DNA of 45,846 bases from an uncultured Alphaproteobacteria bacterium (GTDB lineage: Bacteria > Pseudomonadota > Alphaproteobacteria > RF32 > CAG-239). The notes beneath the pieces are model-generated. The model was not told where the DNA came from. It was given only the letters and a program-made list of their open reading frames with translations, and made no database searches. Each line of letters opens with the position of its first letter. Position 1 is the first letter of the stretch. The stretch is from the NCBI GenBank assembly GCA_944390355.1, contig CALXPT010000014.1, forward strand, positions 1-45,846, in the 5' to 3' direction. The position numbers were made by a program, and so were the translations under genes. Positions 18,516 through 29,380 of the stretch are shown piece by piece.

Positions 18516-20054
18516 TCAGTCCTTAATCAGCAATGAATGTCCCGTCATTTCTTTTGGCTGTTCTATTCCCAGCAAGTCAAGCAATGTCGGAGAGACATCT
18601 GCCAAGCGGCCGTCTTTCAGCCCCTTAATTGCAGGGGTTTCGGCATTAACCAATACGGCTCTCACTTTGCCTATCGTGTGGGCGGTATATGGCGCGCCCG
18701 TTATTTCATCTACCATCTTCTCACAGTTACCATGGTCGGCCGTTACAAACAAGGCTCCGCCCACTTTTTTTATCGCATCTACGACTTTGCCCAGACATTC
18801 ATCTACCGCCGCTACCGCTTTTAAGGCTGCTTCCATTATACCGGTGTGTCCTACCATATCTCCGTTGGCAAAGTTGCAGATTATTACATCAAACCTTTGA
18901 TTTTCTATCGCATCAACCAGTTTTTCGGTTACTTCATATACCGACATTTCCGGTTTGAGGTCGTAGGTGGCTACTTTGGGGGATGGTATCAAAATACGTT
19001 CTTCGCCCTGAAACTCTTTTTCCTCTCCTCCGTTAAAGAAAAACGTTACATGCGCATATTTTTCGGTTTCGGCAATGCGGAGTTGGCTTAGCCCATGTTC
19101 GGAAACAACTTCGCCAAAAATTTTGGTTAATGCTTCTGCTTCAAAAATTGTTTTCATAAAACGGCGGTGATCTGCCGAATATTCCGTCATTCCGACGCAT
19201 TCGGAAAAGTTAACAACTTTTTTGCGGGCGAATCCGTTAAATTCTTTATCGCCCAATGCATATAAAATTTCTCTGGCTCGGTCGGCGCGGAAATTACACA
19301 TCAAAACAACATCTCCGTCTTGTGCGCCGGCATAATCTCCTATTACGCAGGGAACAACAAATTCGTCGTTGACATTTTCTTTATACGAGGCGGAAATCGC
19401 TTCTTCAGCTGTTTGTGCATGTTTGCCTTCTGCCGAAACAATTGCATTATACGCCGCTTCTACGCGGTCCCAACGTTTGTCTCTGTCCATAGCATAGAAT
19501 CGGCCGGCAATCGTGGCTATTTTTACATTTGGGCATGCGGCAACTTCCCGCTCAAAATCTTTAACATATCCGGCGGCGGAGGTCGGCGGCGTATCTCTAC
19601 CATCCAAAAACGCATGAACTTTCACCTTAACGCCATTCTCTGATAAAATTTTGCACATGGCGACAATGTGGTCTTGTGATGAGTGGACACCTCCGGGGGA
19701 CATCAACCCCATTACATGACAGGTCTTACGGTTTGACTGCAAAAGTTTTATCATATCCGCAAAAACAGGTATCGACTTAACCGTTCCGTCTTCAATCGCT
19801 TTATCAATTCTCGGCAAATCCTGCATGACAACACGGCCGGCTCCCAAATTCATGTGTCCGACCTCGGAATTGCCCATTTGCCCCTTAGGTAAGCCTACAT
19901 CTAAGCCCGATGTTTCTACAAAGCACGTCGGGTATTCCGAAATCAATTTATGCCATACCGGCGTGTGTCCCATTTCAATCGCATTGTCTTTGGTGATTTT
20001 TTCTCGATAGCCCCAGCCATCCAAGACCAGAAGCATTACTGGTTTTTGTCTCAT
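18516..20054 (-). CDS. gpmI: 2,3-bisphosphoglycerate-independent phosphoglycerate mutase
   Basis: Interconverts 3- and 2-phosphoglycerate in glycolysis using two Mn ions and a phosphoserine intermediate. The 512-aa length is standard. Metal-site motifs are seen: LLVLDGWG at the N-terminus, the active-site Ser in GQMGNSEVGHMNLGAG (near residue 65), and VTADHGNCE in the C-terminal half. It heads the operon with envC, ctpA, the DUF610 gene and rppH; AAGG precedes the ATG and an A/T-rich region with TATAAT (near 20110) is the likely promoter. Confidence 0.97.
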   Translation of the reverse strand: MRQKPVMLLVLDGWGYREKITKDNAIEMGHTPVWHKLISEYPTCFVETSGLDVGLPKGQMGNSEVGHMNLGAGRVVMQDLPRIDKAIEDGTVKSIPVFADMIKLLQSNRKTCHVMGLMSPGGVHSSQDHIVAMCKILSENGVKVKVHAFLDGRDTPPTSAAGYVKDFEREVAACPNVKIATIAGRFYAMDRDKRWDRVEAAYNAIVSAEGKHAQTAEEAISASYKENVNDEFVVPCVIGDYAGAQDGDVVLMCNFRADRAREILYALGDKEFNGFARKKVVNFSECVGMTEYSADHRRFMKTIFEAEALTKIFGEVVSEHGLSQLRIAETEKYAHVTFFFNGGEEKEFQGEERILIPSPKVATYDLKPEMSVYEVTEKLVDAIENQRFDVIICNFANGDMVGHTGIMEAALKAVAAVDECLGKVVDAIKKVGGALFVTADHGNCEKMVDEITGAPYTAHTIGKVRAVLVNAETPAIKGLKDGRLADVSPTLLDLLGIEQPKEMTGHSLLIKD

Positions 20055-20151
20055 TTTGTTTTCCTTTTATTTGCTATTTTTCAATCCAAATTTATTGTTC
20101 GTTATTATATATAATATTTTCAAACATAAAAGCACTATTTTTTAAAAATTC

Positions 20152-21954
20152 TCAGTTGTTTGAGGCCAGCATTAATTGTTTCCATATTCGTGCCGGAAGT
20201 GATGAGCCCGTTATGCCTTTCATCGGGGAATTGTCATCATTGCCTACCCAGACAACCGCAACATATTTGTCCGTAAATCCGGCAAACCATGCATCTCGGT
20301 AGTCTTGGGTTGTTCCTGTTTTTCCGGCCGCAAAAAACGGCAATTTTGCCGACTTGCCGGTTCCATAATTTATGACATCCGACATCATATCGGTTAACCT
20401 ATCTACCGCTCCCTCTTCCAATATGCGCTCCGGTTCATCCGGTGTACGCATGTATAGTTGGAATCCATCTCGGGTATAAATTTCTTCTATTGCGTGCGGC
20501 CAAACCGCATATCCCCCGTTGGCGATTGACGCATATGCCACCGCCATGTCCAAAACCTTAACCTCAAATGTTCCCAAGGCCATAGACGGGGTATTTTCTA
20601 TCGGCGTCGTTATGCCCATGCGGCGCGCTAATTTGATGATTTTTCCGCGCCCTACCGCATTAGCCAAATTTATGCTTGCAAGATTATAGGAATTTGCCAA
20701 GGCCTGACGGAGCGTTACCGTGCCATGATAAAGTTTATCATAATTCTCCGGTTTCCAGCCTCTGATGTTTATCGGTGTATCATTTACCTCATCATCCGGC
20801 GTAAAACCATTTTCAAGTGCCGTTAAATATACAAAAGGCTTAAAAGACGAACCGGGTTGGCGCATTGCCTGAACGGCTCTGTTAAACTGGCTCTTGTTAT
20901 AGTTTATTCCGCCGACCATTGCTTTAACCGCTCCTTGCTTATCCAAAACGACTATTGCCCCTTGGGTTACATTGCGCGCCTCGGCTGATTTTAGCGAATC
21001 CGATAATATCTTTTCGGCTGCCTGCTGCAAATCTTGGTCTAACGTTGTGGCTACATATATATCGTCTTCTCGTTCACCGATATAGTCGTTAACATCCGCA
21101 TATACCCAATCCGCAAAATGGCGGCCGCCGCCTACTTTATAATTTTTCTCCGGTCCTATACGCATTTTGAGTGCATTTTCTCTTTGAAAATCGCTTATTT
21201 TATCATTTTTTACCATATTATCCAGAACAACGGCCGCTCTTTCTTTCGCTCGGTTTACATCCGCTATCGGATTATAGCGCGACGGTGCTTTTAGCATTCC
21301 CGCAATTATCGCCGCTTCAAGCATGTTCATGTCGCGGGAGGATTTTTGAAAATATTTTTGCGAGGCCGCCTCTATCCCATATGTCCCAGACCCTAAATAT
21401 ACTCTGTTCAAGTAAAGGCTCAAAATCTGTTCCTTGGTTAATTTTGATTCCAGCCAGAACGCTAAAAGCAACTCTTGTACTTTGCGTTTTATTGTTTTAT
21501 TTGCCGTCAAAAACAAATTTTTAGCAACTTGTTGGGTTATGGTTGAACCGCCCTGCACATAACGGCGATGCCATAAATTGACCGCCATAGCCCGACTGAA
21601 ACTGATTATATCAAATCCAAAATGCTCGTAAAAACGACGGTCTTCGGTTGATAGAATGGCGTCTATCACATAAGGTGGCAGTTCATCGGCTCGAACAATT
21701 TCGGAATAGACGCTTCCGAAGCTATGTATGTCGTTGCCGTTTTCGGCTATGATGACCGTTGAAGGCTGGCGCGTGCGTTCTATTGCCTTATTGATATCGG
21801 GCATGGTTATGATGCACCACAAAATCCACAAGCCGAAAGTTATCACCAATCCCAAAAGAAATTTGTAGCGTAGCGGTATTTTCCTAATCCTTTGTTTTGA
21901 GCCTCTTTTTTTGCTCCTTTTTGCTGTTTTGGAAGACTTTGTTTTTTTCGGCAT
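20152..21954 (-). CDS. mrcA: Bifunctional penicillin-binding protein (class A, PBP1A-like)
   Basis: Class A penicillin-binding protein that polymerises glycan strands and cross-links them in the periplasm. The 600-aa protein has a Lys/Arg-rich cytoplasmic tail, one transmembrane helix (about residues 29-49), a GT51 transglycosylase domain (EDRRFYEH with its catalytic Glu near 100; GGSTITQQVAKN), and a transpeptidase domain with motifs SSFK (active Ser near 367), SYN and KTGT. It is shorter than typical MrcA of proteobacteria (about 800 aa), suggesting loss of the extra inserted domain. The SD AAGGA is 8 bp upstream. The gene symbol is by similarity only. Confidence 0.9.
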   Translation of the reverse strand: MPKKTKSSKTAKRSKKRGSKQRIRKIPLRYKFLLGLVITFGLWILWCIITMPDINKAIERTRQPSTVIIAENGNDIHSFGSVYSEIVRADELPPYVIDAILSTEDRRFYEHFGFDIISFSRAMAVNLWHRRYVQGGSTITQQVAKNLFLTANKTIKRKVQELLLAFWLESKLTKEQILSLYLNRVYLGSGTYGIEAASQKYFQKSSRDMNMLEAAIIAGMLKAPSRYNPIADVNRAKERAAVVLDNMVKNDKISDFQRENALKMRIGPEKNYKVGGGRHFADWVYADVNDYIGEREDDIYVATTLDQDLQQAAEKILSDSLKSAEARNVTQGAIVVLDKQGAVKAMVGGINYNKSQFNRAVQAMRQPGSSFKPFVYLTALENGFTPDDEVNDTPINIRGWKPENYDKLYHGTVTLRQALANSYNLASINLANAVGRGKIIKLARRMGITTPIENTPSMALGTFEVKVLDMAVAYASIANGGYAVWPHAIEEIYTRDGFQLYMRTPDEPERILEEGAVDRLTDMMSDVINYGTGKSAKLPFFAAGKTGTTQDYRDAWFAGFTDKYVAVVWVGNDDNSPMKGITGSSLPARIWKQLMLASNN

Positions 21955-22023
21955 GGCTTTTTCCTTGTCAGAAACGTGAATTTATTGTACTCATGTTAAC
22001 AGAAATAAGTTAAGGAAAATTTT

Positions 22024-22224
22024 ATGACTTTACTCACTGCAAATATTGATGACAACACTTTTGCCAAGCTCAAAAAAATCGCAAGCGACAACGGCATTAG
22101 TATGGAAGAATGCATCTTGTTGGCCGCTAAAGAGTATGTCGTTAATTATGAAGATAATTTTGTTACGGACTTGAATGCCGTTAATTTGCAAGAGCGTTCC
22201 TTTTTCTTTGGTGCCGGTGAATAA
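22024..22224 (+). CDS. Small protein, possibly ribbon-helix-helix-like
   Basis: Sixty-six-residue protein with AAGGA nine bases before the ATG. The N-terminus (LLTANIDDNTFAKLKKIA, then ASDNGISMEECILLAAKEYV) has the short strand-helix-helix look of RHH/CopG-type or antitoxin-type DNA-binding proteins, but no partner toxin is present. polA begins 37 bp downstream, so they may share a transcript. Function is not known. Confidence that it is a gene is moderate, given its SD and its position. Confidence 0.6.
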   Translation: MTLLTANIDDNTFAKLKKIASDNGISMEECILLAAKEYVVNYEDNFVTDLNAVNLQERSFFFGAGE

Positions 22225-22261
22225 CGTTTTTCTATAATTTTTTTTATTTTGTGTGGTGCTT

Positions 22262-25057
22262 ATGACTAAAAAAGTTTGTTTAGTTGACGGGTCGGGCTAT
22301 ATTTTTCGTGCTTTTTACGGGCTGCCCGATATGGCCGCTCCAGACGGGACGCCGGTTAATGCCGTGTATGGTTTCAGCAATATGTTTTTGAAACTCACCG
22401 CTAATATCCCTTGCGATTACTGCTTGGTACTTTTTGATGCAAAACGCAAAAATTTTCGTAATGATTTTTTTCCTGAATACAAAGGTACACGCAAAGAAAT
22501 TCCCGAAAATCTTATTCCTCAATTTTCGATTATTCGCGAGGCTGTCGATGTTATGAACCTCAACTATTTGGAAATGGATGGTTATGAGGCTGATGATTTG
22601 ATTGCGACTTATGCCGCTTTGGCTCGGAAAAAAGGTTATGATGTTGTGGTGGTCTCCGCCGATAAAGACCTTATGCAGCTTATTCGCCCAGGGGTCGAAT
22701 ATTATGACCCGATGAAAGGCAAGTTTTTTACGCCTGATGATGTGAAAGAAAAATTCGGCGTATTGCCCGACAAGGTGGTTGATGTACAGGCTCTGGCAGG
22801 TGATAGCATTGACAATGTTCCGGGGGTTCCGGGGATTGGCTTGAAAACCGCCGCCGAACTCGTTAATCAATTCGGCTCCCTTGGTGAAGTACTGAACCAT
22901 GCATCCGAAATTAAACAAACAAAACGCAGGGAAAATCTTATAAATTACCGCGAAAACGCCGAAGTTTCTTTGAAGTTGGTTACGCTTAAAGATGATGTGC
23001 CGGTTGAACACGATATTGAAGAATATCATTGTCGTAAGCCAAAACTCGAATCCTTGATTGCTTTTGCCGACAAATATGCTTTTCAATCATTAAAACCAAG
23101 ATTTCAGGTTTGGGTGGAAGTGCGCGGAAAATGTGTGGACGAGACAGAGGCCGCTTCTGCCGAAAATGATGCTCAAACTCAAGAGCCTCAAGATGAAGTC
23201 ATTACCGCGTTACAAAATGCCAAACCTCATTATGAACTAATTCAAGATGAAAAAACTCTGGCAAAATGGGCGAATATGATTCAAGAAAAAGGCGTGTTTG
23301 CTTTTGATACGGAGACGACCGGTCTTGACCCTTTCTTTGATAAAATCGTCGGTCTGTCTTTAGCTGTTGATGCGGGAATCGCCGCCTATTTGCCGATTGC
23401 CCACAAAAGTAAAACTCAAGACTTGTTCGGCAACTCTTCTGATGATATTATTCAACTTTCTCCCGAAATTATTAAAAAATATCTCAAACCCTTGATGGAA
23501 AGCCGTTTGATTTTGAAAATCGGACACAATATCAAATTTGATATGCACTTTTTATCCCAGATTTTGGGCGAAGATACCGAATTTTTCCCGATTGATGATA
23601 CCGCCGTTATGTCTTATGTTTTGGATTCAACTAACCACGGGCATAGTCTTGACGAACTCTCCGAGCTGTTTATTAAACACAAGATGATTTCTTATGAAGA
23701 AGTTTGCGGCAGCGGCAAAAATAAAATTACTTTTGATGAGGTTCCTTTGCCTCAAGCACTAGAATATGCCGCCGAAGATGCCGATATTACATGGCGTTTG
23801 TTGCAAATTTTTAAGCCGCGGCTTGCGCGCGAAAAAAAGCTGTTTATTTATGAACAAATCGAGCGGCCGCTTATTAATGTTTTGAAATTAATGGAAGACA
23901 ACGGGGCTTTGGTTGATGCTCAGGCTCTTAAAAACCTTAGCATTGAATTTGATAAAAATCTTCAAGAAATAGAATCTGAAATTTATCAGATTGCCGGTGA
24001 AGAATTTAATCTCGGTTCGCCTAAGCAAATCGGTTATATTCTGTTTGAAAAAAACGGTATCAAAGGCAAAAAAACCGCTACAGGGGCTTGGCAAACCGGT
24101 GCCGAAGTGTTGGAAAAATTGGCAGATGAGGGAAATGTTCTTGCGCAAAAAATTTTGGACTGGCGCGCCTTTGCCAAGCTTAAAAGTACTTATACCGACT
24201 CTCTTTTGGAACTCTTGGATAAAAACAGCCGCGTTCATACCACTTTTTCTCAAACCGTTACGAATACCGGTCGGTTGGCTTCTTCGAATCCTAACCTGCA
24301 AAATATTCCCATTCGCAGTGATGAAGGTAAAAAAATTCGTTCCTGTTTTGTTGCGCCTAAAGGATATAAAATTATTTCTTCCGACTATTCTCAAGTCGAA
24401 CTCCGTCTTATGGCAAGCGTGGCAGATGTTAAAGCCCTTAAGGAGGCGTTTGCTCATGGCGCGGATATTCACGCCGCAACTGCCGCGAGAGTTTTCGGTG
24501 TGCCGCAAAATGAGGTCGATGCCAATATGCGCAGACACGCCAAAGCCATTAATTTCGGAATCATTTATGGTATTTCTCAATATGGATTGGCTAAACAAAT
24601 CGGCGTTTCTAACGAGGAGGCTAAAGCTTATATTGATGCTTATTTCCGCGAAATGCCAGAAATCAGAAAATTTATGAGCGAGACTATTGCTTTTGCCCAT
24701 GAGCACGGTTTTGTTTTAACCCCTTTCGGGCGGAAATGTGCAACTTTCGGAATTAATGATGATAACAAGCGAATTGTCGCCAATGCCGAACGTGCCGCGA
24801 TAAATGCTCCTATTCAAGGCGGAGCGGCCGATATTATCAAAATTGCCATGAACAAGGTTTTGCTTGCGTTGGAAAAAGAAGCTCTCAAAACCAGAATGCT
24901 TATTCAAGTGCATGATGAATTAGTGTTTGAGGCTCCCGAGGAAGAGGTGGAGAAGGCTGCTGCCTTGATTAAAAACGTGATGGAAAATGCCGTTACTTGT
25001 GATGTGCCGTTGATTGCCGAAGTGGGAATCGGCAACAACTGGACCGAAGCACATTAA
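22262..25057 (+). CDS. polA: DNA polymerase I
   Basis: Fills gaps and removes RNA primers during lagging-strand synthesis and repair. The start at ATG 22262 gives the typical N-terminus MTKKVCLVDGSGYIFRAFYG (931 aa); a GTG nine bases earlier is less likely. The three domains are present: 5'-3' exonuclease (residues 1-290, with YEADDLIAT), a 3'-5' exonuclease with intact DTETTGLD near 349, and the family A polymerase with DYSQVELR near 709, the O-helix RRHAKAINFGIIYG, and the catalytic HDE near 883. Proofreading should be active. It ends at a strong terminator. Confidence 0.98.
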   Translation: MTKKVCLVDGSGYIFRAFYGLPDMAAPDGTPVNAVYGFSNMFLKLTANIPCDYCLVLFDAKRKNFRNDFFPEYKGTRKEIPENLIPQFSIIREAVDVMNLNYLEMDGYEADDLIATYAALARKKGYDVVVVSADKDLMQLIRPGVEYYDPMKGKFFTPDDVKEKFGVLPDKVVDVQALAGDSIDNVPGVPGIGLKTAAELVNQFGSLGEVLNHASEIKQTKRRENLINYRENAEVSLKLVTLKDDVPVEHDIEEYHCRKPKLESLIAFADKYAFQSLKPRFQVWVEVRGKCVDETEAASAENDAQTQEPQDEVITALQNAKPHYELIQDEKTLAKWANMIQEKGVFAFDTETTGLDPFFDKIVGLSLAVDAGIAAYLPIAHKSKTQDLFGNSSDDIIQLSPEIIKKYLKPLMESRLILKIGHNIKFDMHFLSQILGEDTEFFPIDDTAVMSYVLDSTNHGHSLDELSELFIKHKMISYEEVCGSGKNKITFDEVPLPQALEYAAEDADITWRLLQIFKPRLAREKKLFIYEQIERPLINVLKLMEDNGALVDAQALKNLSIEFDKNLQEIESEIYQIAGEEFNLGSPKQIGYILFEKNGIKGKKTATGAWQTGAEVLEKLADEGNVLAQKILDWRAFAKLKSTYTDSLLELLDKNSRVHTTFSQTVTNTGRLASSNPNLQNIPIRSDEGKKIRSCFVAPKGYKIISSDYSQVELRLMASVADVKALKEAFAHGADIHAATAARVFGVPQNEVDANMRRHAKAINFGIIYGISQYGLAKQIGVSNEEAKAYIDAYFREMPEIRKFMSETIAFAHEHGFVLTPFGRKCATFGINDDNKRIVANAERAAINAPIQGGAADIIKIAMNKVLLALEKEALKTRMLIQVHDELVFEAPEEEVEKAAALIKNVMENAVTCDVPLIAEVGIGNNWTEAH

Positions 25058-25064
25058 AAAAAAT

Positions 25065-25095
25065 AAACGCAGGATTTTTTGAAACCTGCGTTTTT
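25065..25095. terminator. Terminator between polA and the metalloprotease gene, bidirectional
   Basis: Stem AAACGCAGG / CCTGCGTTT (25065-25073 with 25085-25093), followed by TTTTT. An A-run at 25056-25063 gives a T run on the minus strand, so it can serve both convergent genes. Confidence 0.88.
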
Positions 25096-25108
25096 AGTCG
25101 AGCTTTTA

Positions 25109-26419
25109 TTAACGGCTGCCGCGTTCTGCTCGTAAATTAGGCGGTGTTTGCTTGGCCTTATCTGACTTGGTTTGGGGTTGCGGTGATGGTTGGTCTTGGT
25201 TTGTTACCTGCAATCTCAATGCTTGCTCTAATGCTGTTTTGGTTTGCGGTGTTAATGTCGACATCCATTCAGGCGTTAATTCCGGCGCACCCGTCATTTT
25301 TACCGGTGGTTCATGCGTCAAACAAGCAAGCATCAATTTGGCTTTGAACTCTGCCGATTTTATGTTCCCGAAAGAAATATTCAAACCTTGTTTATGTGCA
25401 TAATCTGCCAAATTTTCGAATCGTTTGTTATCCGGAACTTGCGGCTTGCCGTCTTTATCTTTTGATGACAAAGACACATTTGTGGCCGATGAGGCTTGAA
25501 TTTTATCTACTGAGCCGTCTTGATTGGTGATGGTGGCTGAATAGGTTTTGCTTTGCAGGTCTTCTTTATAAACTGCACCCTCTTTTTCTGCCGCGGTTTT
25601 GAAAATCTCTCGATAGCCCGTCTTGAATGCTCTTCCAACTCCTGCTTCCGACTGTATTTCTTCCGGCGTATTTTGAACTTGGAGATTATTTAATCGGTCG
25701 CGCTTATTTTTGTTTTCCAATTGCAGTTTATTTTCCATATATTCCCGCATCGAATCCATGCATTCATTACAAAAAAGCGGTTTTTGTTTATGTTGACGTC
25801 GGTTAAAGGCCTCCTTAGTATAGGCGTATTCATACATCAAGCAATCTGCATCCGTGCAATGCGAACCCAGATTTTCTACCGTATGGGCGCGGTCTTTATG
25901 CGTGGCATTGAACGTGTGCCCTAATTCATGTTTGATGATGTCTTTGAAATATTCTTTATTCTTGCCGCACATTCCTGCAGATACGCAAGGGCCTTTTTCA
26001 TTACTGATTCCATATCCCATTGTGGTCGGCAATGATGTTACGGACACAGCTATGGCATCACTTAACAAAACATAATTCCTGCCGCCGTTTTTGTTCCGTA
26101 TCCATTGTTGTAAATCTATGCGCCCGTTGCTTTGAGTTTGCTTTATGTCCCAATCTATTGATTCTTTGCGCAAATATCTTCCATCCGGCTGAAGTTCAAA
26201 CATATTCCATACATCATCGGAACTTACGGAGCGGCTCTTGTTTATTATCTCTTCAACCTCCGCTTTGCTGAAAAAGCTTTTGTTTTCGTTTATTTGAAAA
26301 TTGTCCTTATATTCGGGAAATAAATCTATAAATTCTTGAACAGCCTCTTTCGTCCAGCTTTTGAACTCTTCATCTACATTCTTATCAAACTCTAAAACCA
26401 AAACCTTTTTATTTGCCAT
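25109..26419 (-). CDS. Archaemetzincin-like zinc metallopeptidase with a C-terminal extension
   Basis: Predicted zinc peptidase of 436 aa with no signal peptide, so probably cytoplasmic or exported by another route. The active-site motif is HELGHTFNATH (H164, E165, H168, H174), the metzincin HExxHxxxxxH pattern. Downstream are C188, C193, M195 and C217-x-x-C220, matching the Cys-rich second zinc site and Met-turn order of archaemetzincins (family M54). There is a 13-residue insertion between H174 and C188, and Asn replaces the usual Gly. After residue 240 comes a region with the segment LNISFGNIKSAEFKAKLMLA and a Gln/Pro/Lys-rich tail. Its substrate is unknown. It is monocistronic, with a GGGAATAAAA leader before ATG. 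Confidence 0.75.
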   Translation of the reverse strand: MANKKVLVLEFDKNVDEEFKSWTKEAVQEFIDLFPEYKDNFQINENKSFFSKAEVEEIINKSRSVSSDDVWNMFELQPDGRYLRKESIDWDIKQTQSNGRIDLQQWIRNKNGGRNYVLLSDAIAVSVTSLPTTMGYGISNEKGPCVSAGMCGKNKEYFKDIIKHELGHTFNATHKDRAHTVENLGSHCTDADCLMYEYAYTKEAFNRRQHKQKPLFCNECMDSMREYMENKLQLENKNKRDRLNNLQVQNTPEEIQSEAGVGRAFKTGYREIFKTAAEKEGAVYKEDLQSKTYSATITNQDGSVDKIQASSATNVSLSSKDKDGKPQVPDNKRFENLADYAHKQGLNISFGNIKSAEFKAKLMLACLTHEPPVKMTGAPELTPEWMSTLTPQTKTALEQALRLQVTNQDQPSPQPQTKSDKAKQTPPNLRAERGSR

Positions 26420-26466
26420 TTTTTATTCCCTTTGTTTAATCCGTTTCTTTCAAATTATCATATTTT

Positions 26467-26631
26467 TTGTTTTTGTCGATAGCTTAGTTTATAAACTTAA
26501 GCCGCAGGTCTTACTGTCTGCCTACGGCTCGTTGAAGATACATCTAGGTCGGAAGCTTTTTTGTTGATTCGAGAGAGAGGGAGGACTCCGACCTAAATGT
26601 AACCATGCCAAGGAAAGAATTCCGTTTTTTG
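26467..26631 (+). ncRNA. Candidate small RNA with its own promoter, two hairpins and a T run
   Basis: A sigma-70-like promoter, TTGTTT (26467-26472), 17-bp spacer, TATAAA (26490-26495), predicts a start near 26502. The RNA would then fold as GCCGCAGG / CCTACGGC (26501-26508 with 26521-26528, one mismatch) and a long hairpin ACATCTAGGTCGGA / TCCGACCTAAATGT (26540-26553 with 26587-26600, one mismatch), ending at GGAA-AGAA-TTCC followed by GTTTTTT (26612-26630). The final hairpin is weak, with a 4-bp stem. I could not match it to 4.5S, 6S, tmRNA or RNase P RNA. Expression is not shown. Confidence 0.45.
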
Positions 26632-26790
26632 TGAAGAAAAGTAATTAAGTTAACACCATTTTTTCCCTTAACATATCTAAATATTATCATATTTTTTGAT
26701 GTTTGTGTGTTAAACTTCTGTTACAATTATTCTCCCCCTCTCTATTCTTAAAAATTATCCCCGTTTTGTGGTATTTTTTTGATTTTGTGC

Positions 26791-26819
26791 TTGGTTTGTA
26801 AATCAAAATGTTGTATATT
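26791..26819 (+). promoter_or_regulatory. gyrB promoter
   Basis: TTGGTT (26791-26796) and TATATT (26814-26819), separated by 17 bp, lie 45 bp before the ATG at 26864. The SD AAGGAT is about 10 bases before the start. Confidence 0.6.
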
Positions 26820-26845
26820 CTTTGCAGATTAAACGCTTTGTTTGA

Positions 26846-29308
<2,463 letters not shown>

Positions 29309-29331
29309 TTTTGTTGCTTGATTAAATAAAG

Positions 29332-29363
29332 AAAACCTGCTTCTTGTTGAGGGGCAGGTTTTT
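29332..29363 (+). terminator. Terminator after gyrB
   Basis: Stem AAAACCTGC / GCAGGTTTT (29332-29340 with 29354-29362) with a T run at 29359-29363. The next gene is convergent. Confidence 0.85.
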
Positions 29364-29380
29364 GGTTATGCTTGATTGAC

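Noticed and set aside
22024..22224. Toxin-antitoxin system
   Set aside because: The small protein resembles an antitoxin-type fold, but no toxin-like partner is next to it; polA follows.
22280..24706. Long open frames on the minus strand opposite polA (for example 22280-23086 and 23888-24706)
   Set aside because: They lack SD sites, overlap a clearly intact polA, and encode no recognisable protein. They are shadows caused by the codon bias of polA.
26501..26631. 4.5S (SRP) RNA, 6S RNA, tmRNA or RNase P RNA
   Set aside because: The AGGTCGGAAGC stretch resembles the SRP motif, but the symmetric loop, tetraloop and flanks are missing. No tmRNA tag ORF or T-loop and no RNase P signature was seen.
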